This document shows positions 46,424 to 53,551 of a stretch of DNA of 64,000 bases, piece by piece. Below the pieces are notes generated by a model. The model saw only the letters and a list, made by a program, of their open reading frames with translations, did no database searches and was not told where the DNA came from. The stretch's first letter is position 1. Each line of letters begins with the position of its first letter. The stretch is from Pelagibius marinus (GTDB taxonomy: Bacteria > Pseudomonadota > Alphaproteobacteria > Kiloniellales > Kiloniellaceae), in NCBI RefSeq assembly GCF_014925385.1, contig NZ_JACSDK010000003.1:372001-436000 (forward strand). The letters are read 5' to 3'. The position numbers were made by a program, and so were the translations under genes.

Positions 46424-47139
46424 TCGCCGAGTTCACCGACATCTGGGTCTACCTGCGCACCGGGCCGCTGCTGTGGCTGACGGTGACCCTGGCCGCCTAT
46501 GTGGCCGCGCAGTGGCTCTACGAGCGCGCCGGCCTGAACCCGCTGCTGAACCCCGTCGCCATCGCCGTGGTCCTGCTGGTCACCCTGCTGACCGCGACGG
46601 GCACCGGGTACCAGACCTACTTCGAGGGCGCGCAGTTCGTGCACTTCCTGCTGGGGCCCGCGACCATCGCCCTGGCCATCCCGCTCTACAGCCACTTCGG
46701 CAAGGTGCGCGCCGTGGTCGTGCCCATGCTCGTGGCGCTGCTGGCCGGGGCGGTCACCGCGGTGGTCAGCGCCGTGGGCGTCGCCGCCCTGCTGGGCGCC
46801 AGCTTCGAGACCCTGGCCTCGCTGGCGCCCAAGTCGGTGACCACGCCCATCGCCATGGGCATCTCCGAGCGCATCGGCGGCCTGCCGTCGCTGACCGCGG
46901 TGCTGGTGATTCTGACCGGCATCCTGGGCGCCATGCTGGCGACGCCGGTCCTCAACCTGCTGGGCATCACCGACTGGAAAGCGCGCGGCTTCGCCGCCGG
47001 CGTCGCCGCGCACGGCATCGGCACCGCGCGGGCCTTCCACGTCAGCGAGGTCGCCGGCACCTTCGCCGGCATCGCGATGGGATTGAACGGCCTGCTGACC
47101 GCCTTCCTGGTGCCGCTGCTGATCGACTGGCTGCGCTGA
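46420..47139 (+). CDS. LrgB/CidB family membrane protein
   Basis: A 239-residue protein with about seven hydrophobic helices and the LrgB features PLYSHFGKVRAVVVPML, SLAPKSVTTPIAMGISE and HGIGTARAFHVSEVAG. It forms a pair with the LrgA-like protein and is probably a holin-like or metabolite transporter component. The 3' end of the gene is important here: parts of it recur twice downstream, at 47613-47757 and 49034-49096. Confidence 0.9.
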   Translation: MIAEFTDIWVYLRTGPLLWLTVTLAAYVAAQWLYERAGLNPLLNPVAIAVVLLVTLLTATGTGYQTYFEGAQFVHFLLGPATIALAIPLYSHFGKVRAVVVPMLVALLAGAVTAVVSAVGVAALLGASFETLASLAPKSVTTPIAMGISERIGGLPSLTAVLVILTGILGAMLATPVLNLLGITDWKARGFAAGVAAHGIGTARAFHVSEVAGTFAGIAMGLNGLLTAFLVPLLIDWLR

Positions 47140-47348
47140 TCGCTCTTTCGGAGTCCGCTGTCGGCGTCGTTTGAAACATCGCTGCGCCGCCGACCAAACG
47201 TCCCGAATGTGCCAGATACGGACCTCCCAGAGACCAGGCGCAGGTGGACTCGGGTTCTCAATAATCGAGATATAGATCCACATCAATGCGCGGACGAGGA
47301 AAGTGAGTTAACAATCCAACTGGCTCCCCGATTTCTGGAGTTAAGACG
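47140..47348. other. Intergenic stretch before the AhpD-like gene
   Basis: About 210 bp without a gene. The first 80 bp resemble the sequence after the second lrgB fragment, so they belong to the duplicated segment. Further on, GTGGACTCG and CGAG...TCCAC can pair as an imperfect hairpin (about 47247-47280). The sequence then becomes AT-rich up to the GGAG ribosome-binding site of the next gene. Confidence 0.5.
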
Positions 47349-47573
47349 ATGGATGAGCAAATGAAAGAGCTTGTGGCGATAGGTGCCGCAGCGGCAGCCA
47401 ATTGCCATCCTTGTATGGACCATCATTTGACCAAGTGTGACGAACTAGGAATTTCCCGTGCGGAGATTATCGAAGCGGTCAAGGTGGGCCTGATAGTCAA
47501 TCACGGTGCCGAGCGCGCTATTCGCAAAAAGGCACGAGAACTGCTCGGTGAGTCGATGGACGCGGCAGCCTAG
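47349..47573 (+). CDS. Small AhpD/carboxymuconolactone-decarboxylase-like protein
   Basis: A 74-residue protein equal to the AhpD/CMD core: AAAANCHPCMDHHLTKCDELGIS contains the redox CxxC (CHPC) and the following His-rich helix. The typical family pattern EIIEAVKVG and the C-terminal helix follow. Such proteins act as thiol peroxidase partners or in detoxification. It is shorter than classical AhpD but complete. The start ATG at 47349 has GGAG upstream. Base composition is clearly more AT-rich than that of glmM and lrgB, and it sits between two copies of the lrgB end, so it is probably acquired. Confidence 0.75.
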   Translation: MDEQMKELVAIGAAAAANCHPCMDHHLTKCDELGISRAEIIEAVKVGLIVNHGAERAIRKKARELLGESMDAAA

Positions 47574-47612
47574 GCGCACGGCGACAGTAATGGTTGGAAG
47601 CGGCGGAGAATG

Positions 47613-47757
47613 GTGCGCGTCGCCGCCCTGCTGGGCGTCAGTTTCGAGGCCCTGGCCTCCCTGGCGCCCAATGTGGTGACCGCGCCCATCGCCATGGGCT
47701 TGAACCGGCCTGCTGACTGTCTTCCTGGTGCCGCTGCTGATCGACTGGCTGCGGTGA
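47613..47757 (+). pseudogene. Degraded second copy of the lrgB 3' region
   Basis: The nucleotides from 47613 repeat lrgB from about 46773 closely (VRVAALLGVSFEALASLAPNVVTAPIAMG), then jump to the lrgB 3' end (GLLTVFLVPLLIDWLR-like). The 222 bp in between are missing; in lrgB they are bounded by CATCGCCATGGG and CATCGCGATGGG, an 11-of-12 direct repeat that explains the deletion. A further extra C breaks the frame at the junction. Similarity to the sequence after lrgB continues for about 60-80 bp past the stop. Confidence 0.8.
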
Positions 47758-47929
47758 TCGTTTTGTCGGGGTCCGCTGCCGGCCCGGTTTGAGGCATTGC
47801 AGCGCCCCCAATCGAGTGTCTTGATTGTGGCGGGAAGTGCCATAGGTCGATCAGGTATAGCCCGCTGCCACGGTTTTCCGACCCGCTCGGGAGAAGCCGG
47901 GTTGGCTCTTTCCCGTGCGGGGAGTCGCC

Positions 47930-48730
47930 CTAAGGCCGCAGCATGTCATCCATGCCGTAGAATCCAGGCCCCTTGGCTGCGATCCATACCGCGGCATCCA
48001 GGGTAGCTCCTGCGAAGGCTTTGTGGTCCGTCACCCGGCTGGTGATCTCAAGACGTTGGCCGGGGCCTGCGAAGAAGACCGAGTTCTCGCCCGGTACGTC
48101 ACCGCCTCTGGCCGACGAAAAGCCGATGCTGCCACGCTTGCGCTTGGTGGTTTCGCCGTGGCGTGCGGTCACCATGACGTCGGACAGAGCAACGCCGCGA
48201 CCTGCGGCGGCATATTCGGCAAGTTCCAGCGCCGTCCCGGATGGGGAGTCGATCTTGTCCCATGGATGGAAATCGAAGATCTCGATGTCGAATTCATCGC
48301 CAAGCAATCGTGCGGCGGCCGTGACCAGCTCGTACATCGCGATGACTGAAATGCTCATGTTCGCCCCAATCATGACCGGCAGCGACCGACCTGCATCGAC
48401 CAACGCGCCGTGCTGTTCTTCATTGAATCCGGTCGTGCATATCAGAACCGGAGTCTGCCGTTCAATCGCGACCGGCAGAAGAGACATCGTCGCCGATGCC
48501 GCGCTGTAATCGACAATCACGTCCGCTGCGTCGCAAACAGCGGTCAGATCAGCTGTCACCTCAACTCCGAGAGGCGGCAGGCCGGCCATCGTTCCGAGAT
48601 CTTCGCCAAGCTTCGGTGAGTCAGGCCTCTCGCAGCCGCCGGCGAGTTCGCAGACGTCACTTTCGCTGATGGCCTTAATCAGGGTTAGGCCCATGTGACC
48701 GGCAGCGCCGTACAATCCAATCTTGGTCAT
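47930..48730 (-). CDS. dapB: DapB-like 4-hydroxy-tetrahydrodipicolinate reductase, divergent
   Basis: A 266-residue protein of the DapB family, starting MTKIGLYGAAGHMG at 48730 with the dinucleotide-binding GxxGxMG. The catalytic signature, normally HHxxKxDxPSGTA, reads FHPWDKIDSPSGTA here: the first His and the Lys are kept, but the second His is Pro. The C-terminal region is GENSVFFAGPGQRLEITSRVTDHKAFAGATLDAAVW with key parts RVTDHKAFA. The family enzyme reduces HTPA in lysine synthesis. The gene is more AT-rich than its neighbours and lies between two copies of the lrgB end, so it looks acquired. It may be a second dapB with an altered role. Confidence 0.8.
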   Translation of the reverse strand: MTKIGLYGAAGHMGLTLIKAISESDVCELAGGCERPDSPKLGEDLGTMAGLPPLGVEVTADLTAVCDAADVIVDYSAASATMSLLPVAIERQTPVLICTTGFNEEQHGALVDAGRSLPVMIGANMSISVIAMYELVTAAARLLGDEFDIEIFDFHPWDKIDSPSGTALELAEYAAAGRGVALSDVMVTARHGETTKRKRGSIGFSSARGGDVPGENSVFFAGPGQRLEITSRVTDHKAFAGATLDAAVWIAAKGPGFYGMDDMLRP

Positions 48731-49033
48731 TCTCTTTGCACTCCGACCTTCACCATCACGATCACTCGTGAGAATGGGTCCATCACCCCTTCGCCAAGTG
48801 TCTCTGGGACAGTTTTTCCTGGTTCGACTGGCGACACGGATATCGCCCCAGTTGAATGACAATCATCTGGAGCTTCTCGCCTGCTGGGTGCCAAGAACTC
48901 GATCGGCCGCCGGAAGGCCGGCGCCGCAAATGAACTTCTTCCATAGGCGCGGTGATACGAGACAGCACAGCATGCGCCAATGCCAAGGTAGCTTGTCAAG
49001 GTGCAATGCCCGCCAAGGGGCATAGGTCGCCTG
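48731..49033. other. Gap upstream of dapB, up to the third lrgB fragment
   Basis: About 300 bp. The open frame of dapB continues upstream to 48862, but without a start or a ribosome-binding site better than that at 48730. The rest shows no gene. A CATAGGTCG word occurs near 49020 and also near 47841, at the far side of dapB. Confidence 0.4.
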
Positions 49034-49096
49034 ATGGACTTGAACGGCCTCCTGACCGCCTTCCTGGTGCCGCTGCTGATCGATTGGCTATGGTAA
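49034..49096 (+). pseudogene. Third copy of the lrgB 3' end (last 20 codons)
   Basis: The 63 bp encode MDLNGLLTAFLVPLLIDWLW and a stop. The intact lrgB ends MGLNGLLTAFLVPLLIDWLR, so only two residues differ. The similarity starts abruptly at 49034 and ends shortly after the stop. There is no promoter or ribosome-binding site of its own. Confidence 0.8.
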
Positions 49097-49109
49097 GGGG
49101 CGAGTGCCC

Positions 49110-49463
49110 TCAGCCCTGATTTGGAACGGCCACGGTTGCTCCACACTCAGCGCAGAGCTTGGCCTGGGGTGTGCGAAGCGGCTTTCCACACTTTATGCAT
49201 GGTGGACCATAGTAGAGCAGCCTATGGTGCCAAAGGGCGTCTGCATTCGTTTCGCGGTAGCCGGTGATTTGGAAGTAGCGTTCCAGCGCATCCTTCCCAT
49301 AGCCGTCACGTCTCGCTTCGGCGAGAGATACGTCATGCTCAGCGCGGTAGCGCTTGATTTGCTTGATCGCGTTCGACAGCAGCGGCTCCACCTGCACCCA
49401 CTCAGCCTCGTCGAGCATCGGGACCTCGACTTGACAACGCCAGCAGTAAAGCTTCTTGGCCAT
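49110..49463 (-). CDS. Unrecognised protein with zinc-ribbon-like cysteine pairs
   Basis: A 117-residue protein. It starts MAKKLYCWRCQVEVPMLDEAEW with a CxxC near the N-terminus and ends with CIKCGKPLRTPQAKLCAECGA, two further CxxC pairs. The spacing of the C-terminal pairs suits a zinc ribbon. The middle is helical and charged. I do not recognise a named family. It is more AT-rich than the regulator gene next to it and borders the lrgB-end repeats, so it may belong to the same accessory patch. The ATG at 49463 is chosen over the open extension to 49502. Confidence 0.6.
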   Translation of the reverse strand: MAKKLYCWRCQVEVPMLDEAEWVQVEPLLSNAIKQIKRYRAEHDVSLAEARRDGYGKDALERYFQITGYRETNADALWHHRLLYYGPPCIKCGKPLRTPQAKLCAECGATVAVPNQG

Positions 49464-49479
49464 CGCTTGAGCTTCTCGC

Positions 49480-50868
49480 CTACACCACGTTGTTGAAGGC
49501 ATAGGAGGGGCCTTCGCGGAGCTGCTCGCCGAGGATGGCGAGGCCGCGGCGCAGTTCGTCGTGGTCTTCGGGCGGGCCGAAGCAGACGCGCACCGCCGGC
49601 GCGCTTTCGCGGCGTCCGACCATGAAGGGGTCGCTGGGGGTCACGAGAACGCCGCGGCGCTCCGCCTCGCTGGCGAACTCGCTGGAGCGCCAGGGCTCGG
49701 GCAGGCGCAACCAGAGGAAAGTGGAGCCCTCGCTGCAGTCGAAGTCCCAGCCGTCCAGGGCCTCGCGCGCGATGACGCTGCGCACCTCGGCCTCGCGCTT
49801 GCGCCCGGCGCTGATCCGGGCGGCGACGCCGCTGCGGATCAGCTCGGCGCCGATCTCGGCGGTCAGCGGGCAGGCCATCCAGCAGGTGCTGTGCACGGCG
49901 CTGGCCAGGCGGCTCTGCGCCTTTTCCGGCGCCACCACGTAGCCGCAGCGCAGTCCCGGCGAGACGGTCTTGGAAAGGCCGACCACGTAGTAGCCCAGTT
50001 CAGGCACGTGGGCGGCGAGGGGCAGGGGCTCGGAGCCGTCCAGGAAGCCGAAGGTGTCGTCCTCGATCACCGCCACGCCGAACTTGCGGGCGACGGCCGC
50101 GAGATCGCGGCGGCGCTCTTCCGACATGGTGACGCTGGTCGGGTTGTGCTGGTTCGGGCAGAGGTAGATCGCCTTCACGTCGTGGGTGCGGCAGGCTTCC
50201 TCGAAGGCATCGGGCAGCGGGCCGTCGGCATCGCGCTCCAGGCCGTCGAGGCGCAGGCCCAGCATGCGCGCGAGGCTGCGGATGCCCGGATAGGTCAGCG
50301 AGTCGGAGACGATGTGTTCGCCCGGCCGGGTCACCGCGGCCAGGGCGATCAGGACCCCGTGATGGGCGCCGGCACTGAGCGTCATGTGGTCCGCCGTCAC
50401 CTCGAAGCCGGGCCGGCTCATCCACAGGGCGCCGGCCTCGCGATGCTCCGGCCGGCCGCGCTGCGGCTGGTAGCGCATCATCTCCATGGCGCGCGGGCTG
50501 GCGGCGACGCGCTGCATGACCTCGGAAATCTCGGCTTCCTCGGGGCAGGGCATGGGCGGCGCCGAGCGCAGATGGATGGTGCCGGGCCTGGCGTCGTGCC
50601 AGCGGTGCAATTGTTCCGAGGAGACGGGGACATTCACGAAGGTGCCGCGGCCGACCTCGCCGGAGGTGAGGCCGCGCCGCTCCGCCTCGGCATAGGCGCG
50701 GCTGACGGTGCCCACGGTCACCCCCAGGTGCCAGGCAAGGTCCCGGTGGGTGGGCAGGCGATCGCCCGCTTTCAGGCGGCCGGCGGTGATATCGCGGGCC
50801 AGGGCGTCGGCGATGGCCAGATAGCGCGGCCCCGCGGCTCCCTCCAGGGAAGGCGTCCAATTTGTCAT
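49480..50868 (-). CDS. MocR-type transcriptional regulator (GntR helix-turn-helix plus aminotransferase domain)
   Basis: A 462-residue PLP-dependent regulator. An N-terminal GntR winged helix (about residues 10-80: DALARDITAGRLKAGDRLPTHRDLAWHLGVTVGTVSRAYAEA with key part GDRLPTHRDLAWHLGVTVGTVSRAY) is fused to a fold-type I aminotransferase domain. The PLP lysine is in VGLSKTVSPGLRCGY and CPNQHNPT is the conserved Asn region. Such proteins use a PLP adduct as ligand and often regulate an adjacent gene. Here the divergent gene encodes a DUF1127 protein, followed by a PhzF-like enzyme. The ATG at 50868 lies inside a perfect palindrome. Confidence 0.9.
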   Translation of the reverse strand: MTNWTPSLEGAAGPRYLAIADALARDITAGRLKAGDRLPTHRDLAWHLGVTVGTVSRAYAEAERRGLTSGEVGRGTFVNVPVSSEQLHRWHDARPGTIHLRSAPPMPCPEEAEISEVMQRVAASPRAMEMMRYQPQRGRPEHREAGALWMSRPGFEVTADHMTLSAGAHHGVLIALAAVTRPGEHIVSDSLTYPGIRSLARMLGLRLDGLERDADGPLPDAFEEACRTHDVKAIYLCPNQHNPTSVTMSEERRRDLAAVARKFGVAVIEDDTFGFLDGSEPLPLAAHVPELGYYVVGLSKTVSPGLRCGYVVAPEKAQSRLASAVHSTCWMACPLTAEIGAELIRSGVAARISAGRKREAEVRSVIAREALDGWDFDCSEGSTFLWLRLPEPWRSSEFASEAERRGVLVTPSDPFMVGRRESAPAVRVCFGPPEDHDELRRGLAILGEQLREGPSYAFNNVV

Positions 50869-50876
50869 GATGACAA
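50862..50876. promoter_or_regulatory. Perfect palindrome over the mocR start codon
   Basis: TTGTCAT-G-ATGACAA is a perfect 7-1-7 inverted repeat that includes the ATG of the MocR-type gene (50868). No good ribosome-binding site precedes that ATG, so the transcript may be leaderless, with the operator over the start. Binding by the encoded regulator is inference. Confidence 0.45.
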
Positions 50877-50884
50877 TATAGCAA

Positions 50885-50914
50885 TTGACCTCAGGCGATG
50901 GCAACAACTAATAC
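50885..50914 (+). promoter_or_regulatory. Promoter for the DUF1127 gene
   Basis: TTGACC (50885-50890) and TAATAC (50909-50914) are separated by 18 bp. This would drive the DUF1127 gene whose AGGAGG is at 50953. It is only about 10 bp from the palindrome at the mocR start, so the regulator could control both directions. Confidence 0.45.
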
Positions 50915-50962
50915 AATATTCAACAACTGGATCGATACAATCCCCTTCGATAGGAGGATGAA

Positions 50963-51214
50963 ATGAGTACAATGATGAGAACGGACCTGCCGGCCGCCCG
51001 CCTGCCGGGTCGCGGGCAAGATGGCGCCCCCGGTTTTTTTGTGGGTTTCGCCCGGCGCCTGGTCCTGGGAACCGTGAACCTGCTGATGGTCTGGCAGCAG
51101 CGCCTGGAAGACCGTGCCTGCCTGGAGGCCATGAGTGAGGCGCGCCTGCGCGACATCGGGCTCACCCGCGCCGAGGCCCGGCGCGAGGCCGAGAAGCCGT
51201 TCTGGCGGGCGTGA
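50963..51214 (+). CDS. DUF1127 (YjiS-like) small basic protein
   Basis: An 83-residue protein with the C-terminal DUF1127 pattern WQQRLEDRACLEAMSEARLRDIGLTRAEARREAEKPFWRA; the key parts are LRDIGLTR and KPFW. Small DUF1127 proteins occur in many copies in alphaproteobacteria, and some have been linked to phosphate and RNA metabolism. A strong AGGAGG precedes the ATG. The N-terminal half is low in recognisable features. It is divergent from the MocR gene and overlaps the upstream of the PhzF-like gene. Confidence 0.85.
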   Translation: MSTMMRTDLPAARLPGRGQDGAPGFFVGFARRLVLGTVNLLMVWQQRLEDRACLEAMSEARLRDIGLTRAEARREAEKPFWRA

Positions 51215-51228
51215 GGAAGGCAAAGGCG

Positions 51229-52026
51229 ATGACCGAGATCACCCTCTACCAGGTGGGCGCTTTCACCGATGCGGTCTTCGGCGGCAATCCGGCGGCGGTC
51301 TGTCCGCTGGAGGCGTGGCTGCCCGATGCGACGATGCAGACCATCGCGGCGGAGAACAATCTCTCGGAGACCGCCTTCTTCGTACCCGAAAACGGCGGCT
51401 ACCGCCTGCGCTGGTTCACCCCGGCGATCGAGGTGGCGCTCTGCGGCCATGCGACCCTCGCCTCGGCCTACGTCATCGCTACCTACATCGATTCCGCCAT
51501 GGAGCGGGTGGTGTTCCACTCGGCCAGCGGCCCGCTGACGGTCACCCGCGACGGCGAGGTCTTCACCCTCGACTTCCCGAGCGAGCCGCCGGCCGCCTTC
51601 GACGACGGCGGCGCCGTCGCCGCGGCGCTGGGCATCGTCCCGCAGGAAGTGCTGAAGGCGCCCAGGATCGACGGCGGCAAGATCATGGCGGTGCTCGCCA
51701 ATGAAGCGGAAGTGCGCGCCGCGGCGCCGGACCTGGCCAAGGTGAAGGCGCTGCCCGGCGACGGCCTCATCATCACCGCCGAAGGCGACGAGGTGGACTT
51801 CGTCTCGCGCTACTTCGCGCCGCACGCCGGCATTCCGGAGGATCCGGTCACCGGCTCGGCCCATGTGGTGCTGACGCCCTACTGGGCGGCCCGGCTCGGC
51901 AAGGCCAAGCTGGCGGCGCGGCAGATCTCGGAGCGCCTCGGCAAGCTGACGGTGGAGGACAAAGGCGCGCGCACGCTGATCTCGGGCAAAGTCGCCCCCT
52001 ATCTCGAGGGCCGCATCCGCGTATAA
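51229..52026 (+). CDS. PhzF-family isomerase/epimerase-like protein
   Basis: A 265-residue PhzF-fold protein starting MTEITLYQVGAFTDAVFGGNPAAVCPL; key parts are DAVFGGNPAAV and NNLSETAFF, which contains the catalytic Glu of the family. The C-terminal half has the second diaminopimelate-epimerase-like repeat with AGIPEDPVTGSAHVVLTPYWA; key part EDPVTGSAH. PhzF members catalyse isomerisation in secondary metabolism but most have unknown substrates. It follows the DUF1127 gene closely (14 bp) and may be controlled by the MocR regulator, which would suit a small amino-acid-like ligand. Confidence 0.88.
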   Translation: MTEITLYQVGAFTDAVFGGNPAAVCPLEAWLPDATMQTIAAENNLSETAFFVPENGGYRLRWFTPAIEVALCGHATLASAYVIATYIDSAMERVVFHSASGPLTVTRDGEVFTLDFPSEPPAAFDDGGAVAAALGIVPQEVLKAPRIDGGKIMAVLANEAEVRAAAPDLAKVKALPGDGLIITAEGDEVDFVSRYFAPHAGIPEDPVTGSAHVVLTPYWAARLGKAKLAARQISERLGKLTVEDKGARTLISGKVAPYLEGRIRV

Positions 52027-52067
52027 ACTGGCGGTCGATCAACCAAAACGACCGACCAGGAGCGCTC

Positions 52068-52547
52068 ATGACCGGGAAACCGACGCCGCCCGCCCTCGAT
52101 CCCGCCTCCCTCGAGGCCCGCACCGGGTCCTCCTACCCCGAGCCCTGGGGCTCGGCCTGCGGCGCGCGGGACAAGCGCGCCCTCGGCGATGCGCTGGGCC
52201 TCTCGGCCTTCGGCGTCAACCTGGTGCGCCTGCCGCCGGGCTGCCCCTCCTCGCAGCGCCATTGGCACAGCCACGAGGACGAGTTCGTCTACGTGCTGGA
52301 GGGCGAGGTGACCCTCATCACCGATGCCGGCGAGCAGGTGCTGACGCCGGGCATGACCGCCGGCTTTCCCGCCGGCAAGGAAGACGGCCACCACATGGTG
52401 AACAGGAGCGATGCCTGGGCGGTCTACCTGGAGGTCGGCAGCCGTTCACCGGACGATGCCTGCCACTACCCGGACATCGATCTCCACCTGCCCGCCGCTC
52501 CGGACGGGAACTATCGCTTCACCCGTAAGAACGGCGAGCCTTACTGA
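52068..52547 (+). CDS. Cupin-domain protein
   Basis: A 159-residue protein with a single cupin fold. Metal-ligand motif 1 is QRHWHSHEDEFVYVLEGEVTLI, given by key parts HWHSHEDEF and VLEGEV, and motif 2 GFPAGKEDGHHMVNRSDAWAVYLEVGSR, given by PAGKEDGHHMVN. The two His and one Glu in motif 1 and the His in motif 2 form the metal site. It is a small cytoplasmic dioxygenase-like or sugar-binding protein. It overlaps the GNAT gene start by one base (TGATG), so they are coupled. Confidence 0.85.
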   Translation: MTGKPTPPALDPASLEARTGSSYPEPWGSACGARDKRALGDALGLSAFGVNLVRLPPGCPSSQRHWHSHEDEFVYVLEGEVTLITDAGEQVLTPGMTAGFPAGKEDGHHMVNRSDAWAVYLEVGSRSPDDACHYPDIDLHLPAAPDGNYRFTRKNGEPY

Positions 52548-53029
52548 TGGCTGAGGTTGTTGTCGCTCCCGCCGCAGGAGCGGACCTGGACGACGTCCGC
52601 GACCTCTTCCGCGAATACGCGGCCTGGCTGCGGGTCGACTATTGCCTGCAGGACTTCGAGGCCGAGCTGGCCGGCCTGCCCGGCGCCTACGCGCCGCCGG
52701 CCGGCGGCCTCTGGATCGCCCGGGTCGATGGCGCCCCGGCCGGTGTCGTCGGCCTCTGGCCGCTGGCGGACGGGGCCTGTGAGATGAAACGCCTCTGGCT
52801 GCGCGAGGCTTATCGCGGCCTGGGGCTCGGCCACCGCCTGGCCGAGGCGGCGCTGGCGGGCGCGCGGGCCGGGGGCCACCGCCGCATGGTGCTGGAGACC
52901 CTGGACTTCATGACCGCCGCCCAGGCGCTCTATGCGGAGCTCGGCTTCCGCGCCGTGCCGCCGGAGCCGGGGACCCCGGCCAATGTGCGCCGCCTGGTCT
53001 GCGACCTGTCGGCGCTCGCCTCCGCCTGA
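52547..53029 (+). CDS. GNAT-family N-acetyltransferase
   Basis: A 160-residue protein with the GNAT fold. The acetyl-CoA-binding motif A is [24 protein letters not shown]; the key parts are RLWLREAYRGLGLG, of the Q/RxxGxG/A type. The following segment, GARAGGHRRMVLETLDFMTAAQALYAELGF, is the usual beta-alpha-beta core. The acceptor (amine, peptide or antibiotic) cannot be read. It starts 1 bp into the cupin stop. Confidence 0.88.
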   Translation: MAEVVVAPAAGADLDDVRDLFREYAAWLRVDYCLQDFEAELAGLPGAYAPPAGGLWIARVDGAPAGVVGLWPLADGACEMKRLWLREAYRGLGLGHRLAEAALAGARAGGHRRMVLETLDFMTAAQALYAELGFRAVPPEPGTPANVRRLVCDLSALASA

Positions 53030-53089
53030 TAGTGGGTACTAGCGGCTATTTTTTCCCAACACGATGAACAGCAGGAAGGGCGCGCGACG

Positions 53090-53539
53090 GTGCAGGACCT
53101 CTACTTCGACGACTTCGAGCCGGGACAGGAATTCCACAGCAAGGGCGCGACCCTCTCGGAGTCGCAGATCCTCGACTTCGCCCTGCTCTACGACCCGCAG
53201 CCCTTCCACCTGGATGTAAACGCCGCGGCGGAAGGCCCCTTCGGCGGCCTCATCGCTTCCGGCTTTCAGACTCTCTCCCTCGCCTTTCGCCTGTTCTACC
53301 AGGAGAAGATCATCAATGCCTGCTCCATGGGCTCGCCGGGCCTGGACGAGTTGCGCTGGCTGCGCCCCGTGCGTCCCGGCGACACCCTGAAGGTGAAGGG
53401 AACGGTGCGCGAGAAGCGCCCCTCCAAGTCCAAGCCCGACCGCGGCACCCTGCTGATGGACTACGAGGTGAGCAACCAGCACGGCGAGGCGGTGATGACC
53501 TTCACCGCCATCCACATTTTCGCGCGCAAGACGGCTTAG
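53090..53539 (+). CDS. MaoC-like (R)-specific enoyl-CoA hydratase-type protein
   Basis: A 149-residue hot-dog-fold protein of the MaoC dehydratase family. The N-terminal YFDDFEPGQEFHSKGATLSESQI and FALLYDPQPFHLDVNAAAEGPFGGLIASGF contain the hydratase-2 motif; key part DPQPFHLD with the catalytic Asp and His. It would hydrate an enoyl-CoA in fatty-acid or branched-chain metabolism. The start is a GTG at 53090 with GAAGGG 12 nt upstream. It is in a loose rightward group with the cupin and GNAT genes. Confidence 0.85.
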   Translation: MQDLYFDDFEPGQEFHSKGATLSESQILDFALLYDPQPFHLDVNAAAEGPFGGLIASGFQTLSLAFRLFYQEKIINACSMGSPGLDELRWLRPVRPGDTLKVKGTVREKRPSKSKPDRGTLLMDYEVSNQHGEAVMTFTAIHIFARKTA

Positions 53540-53551
53540 GTCAGGAACAGG

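Noticed and set aside
46420-49096. An integrative element with attachment sites at lrgB
   Set aside because: The repeated 3' ends fit such a history, but no integrase, excisionase or mobility gene is in the patch, so no element is annotated.
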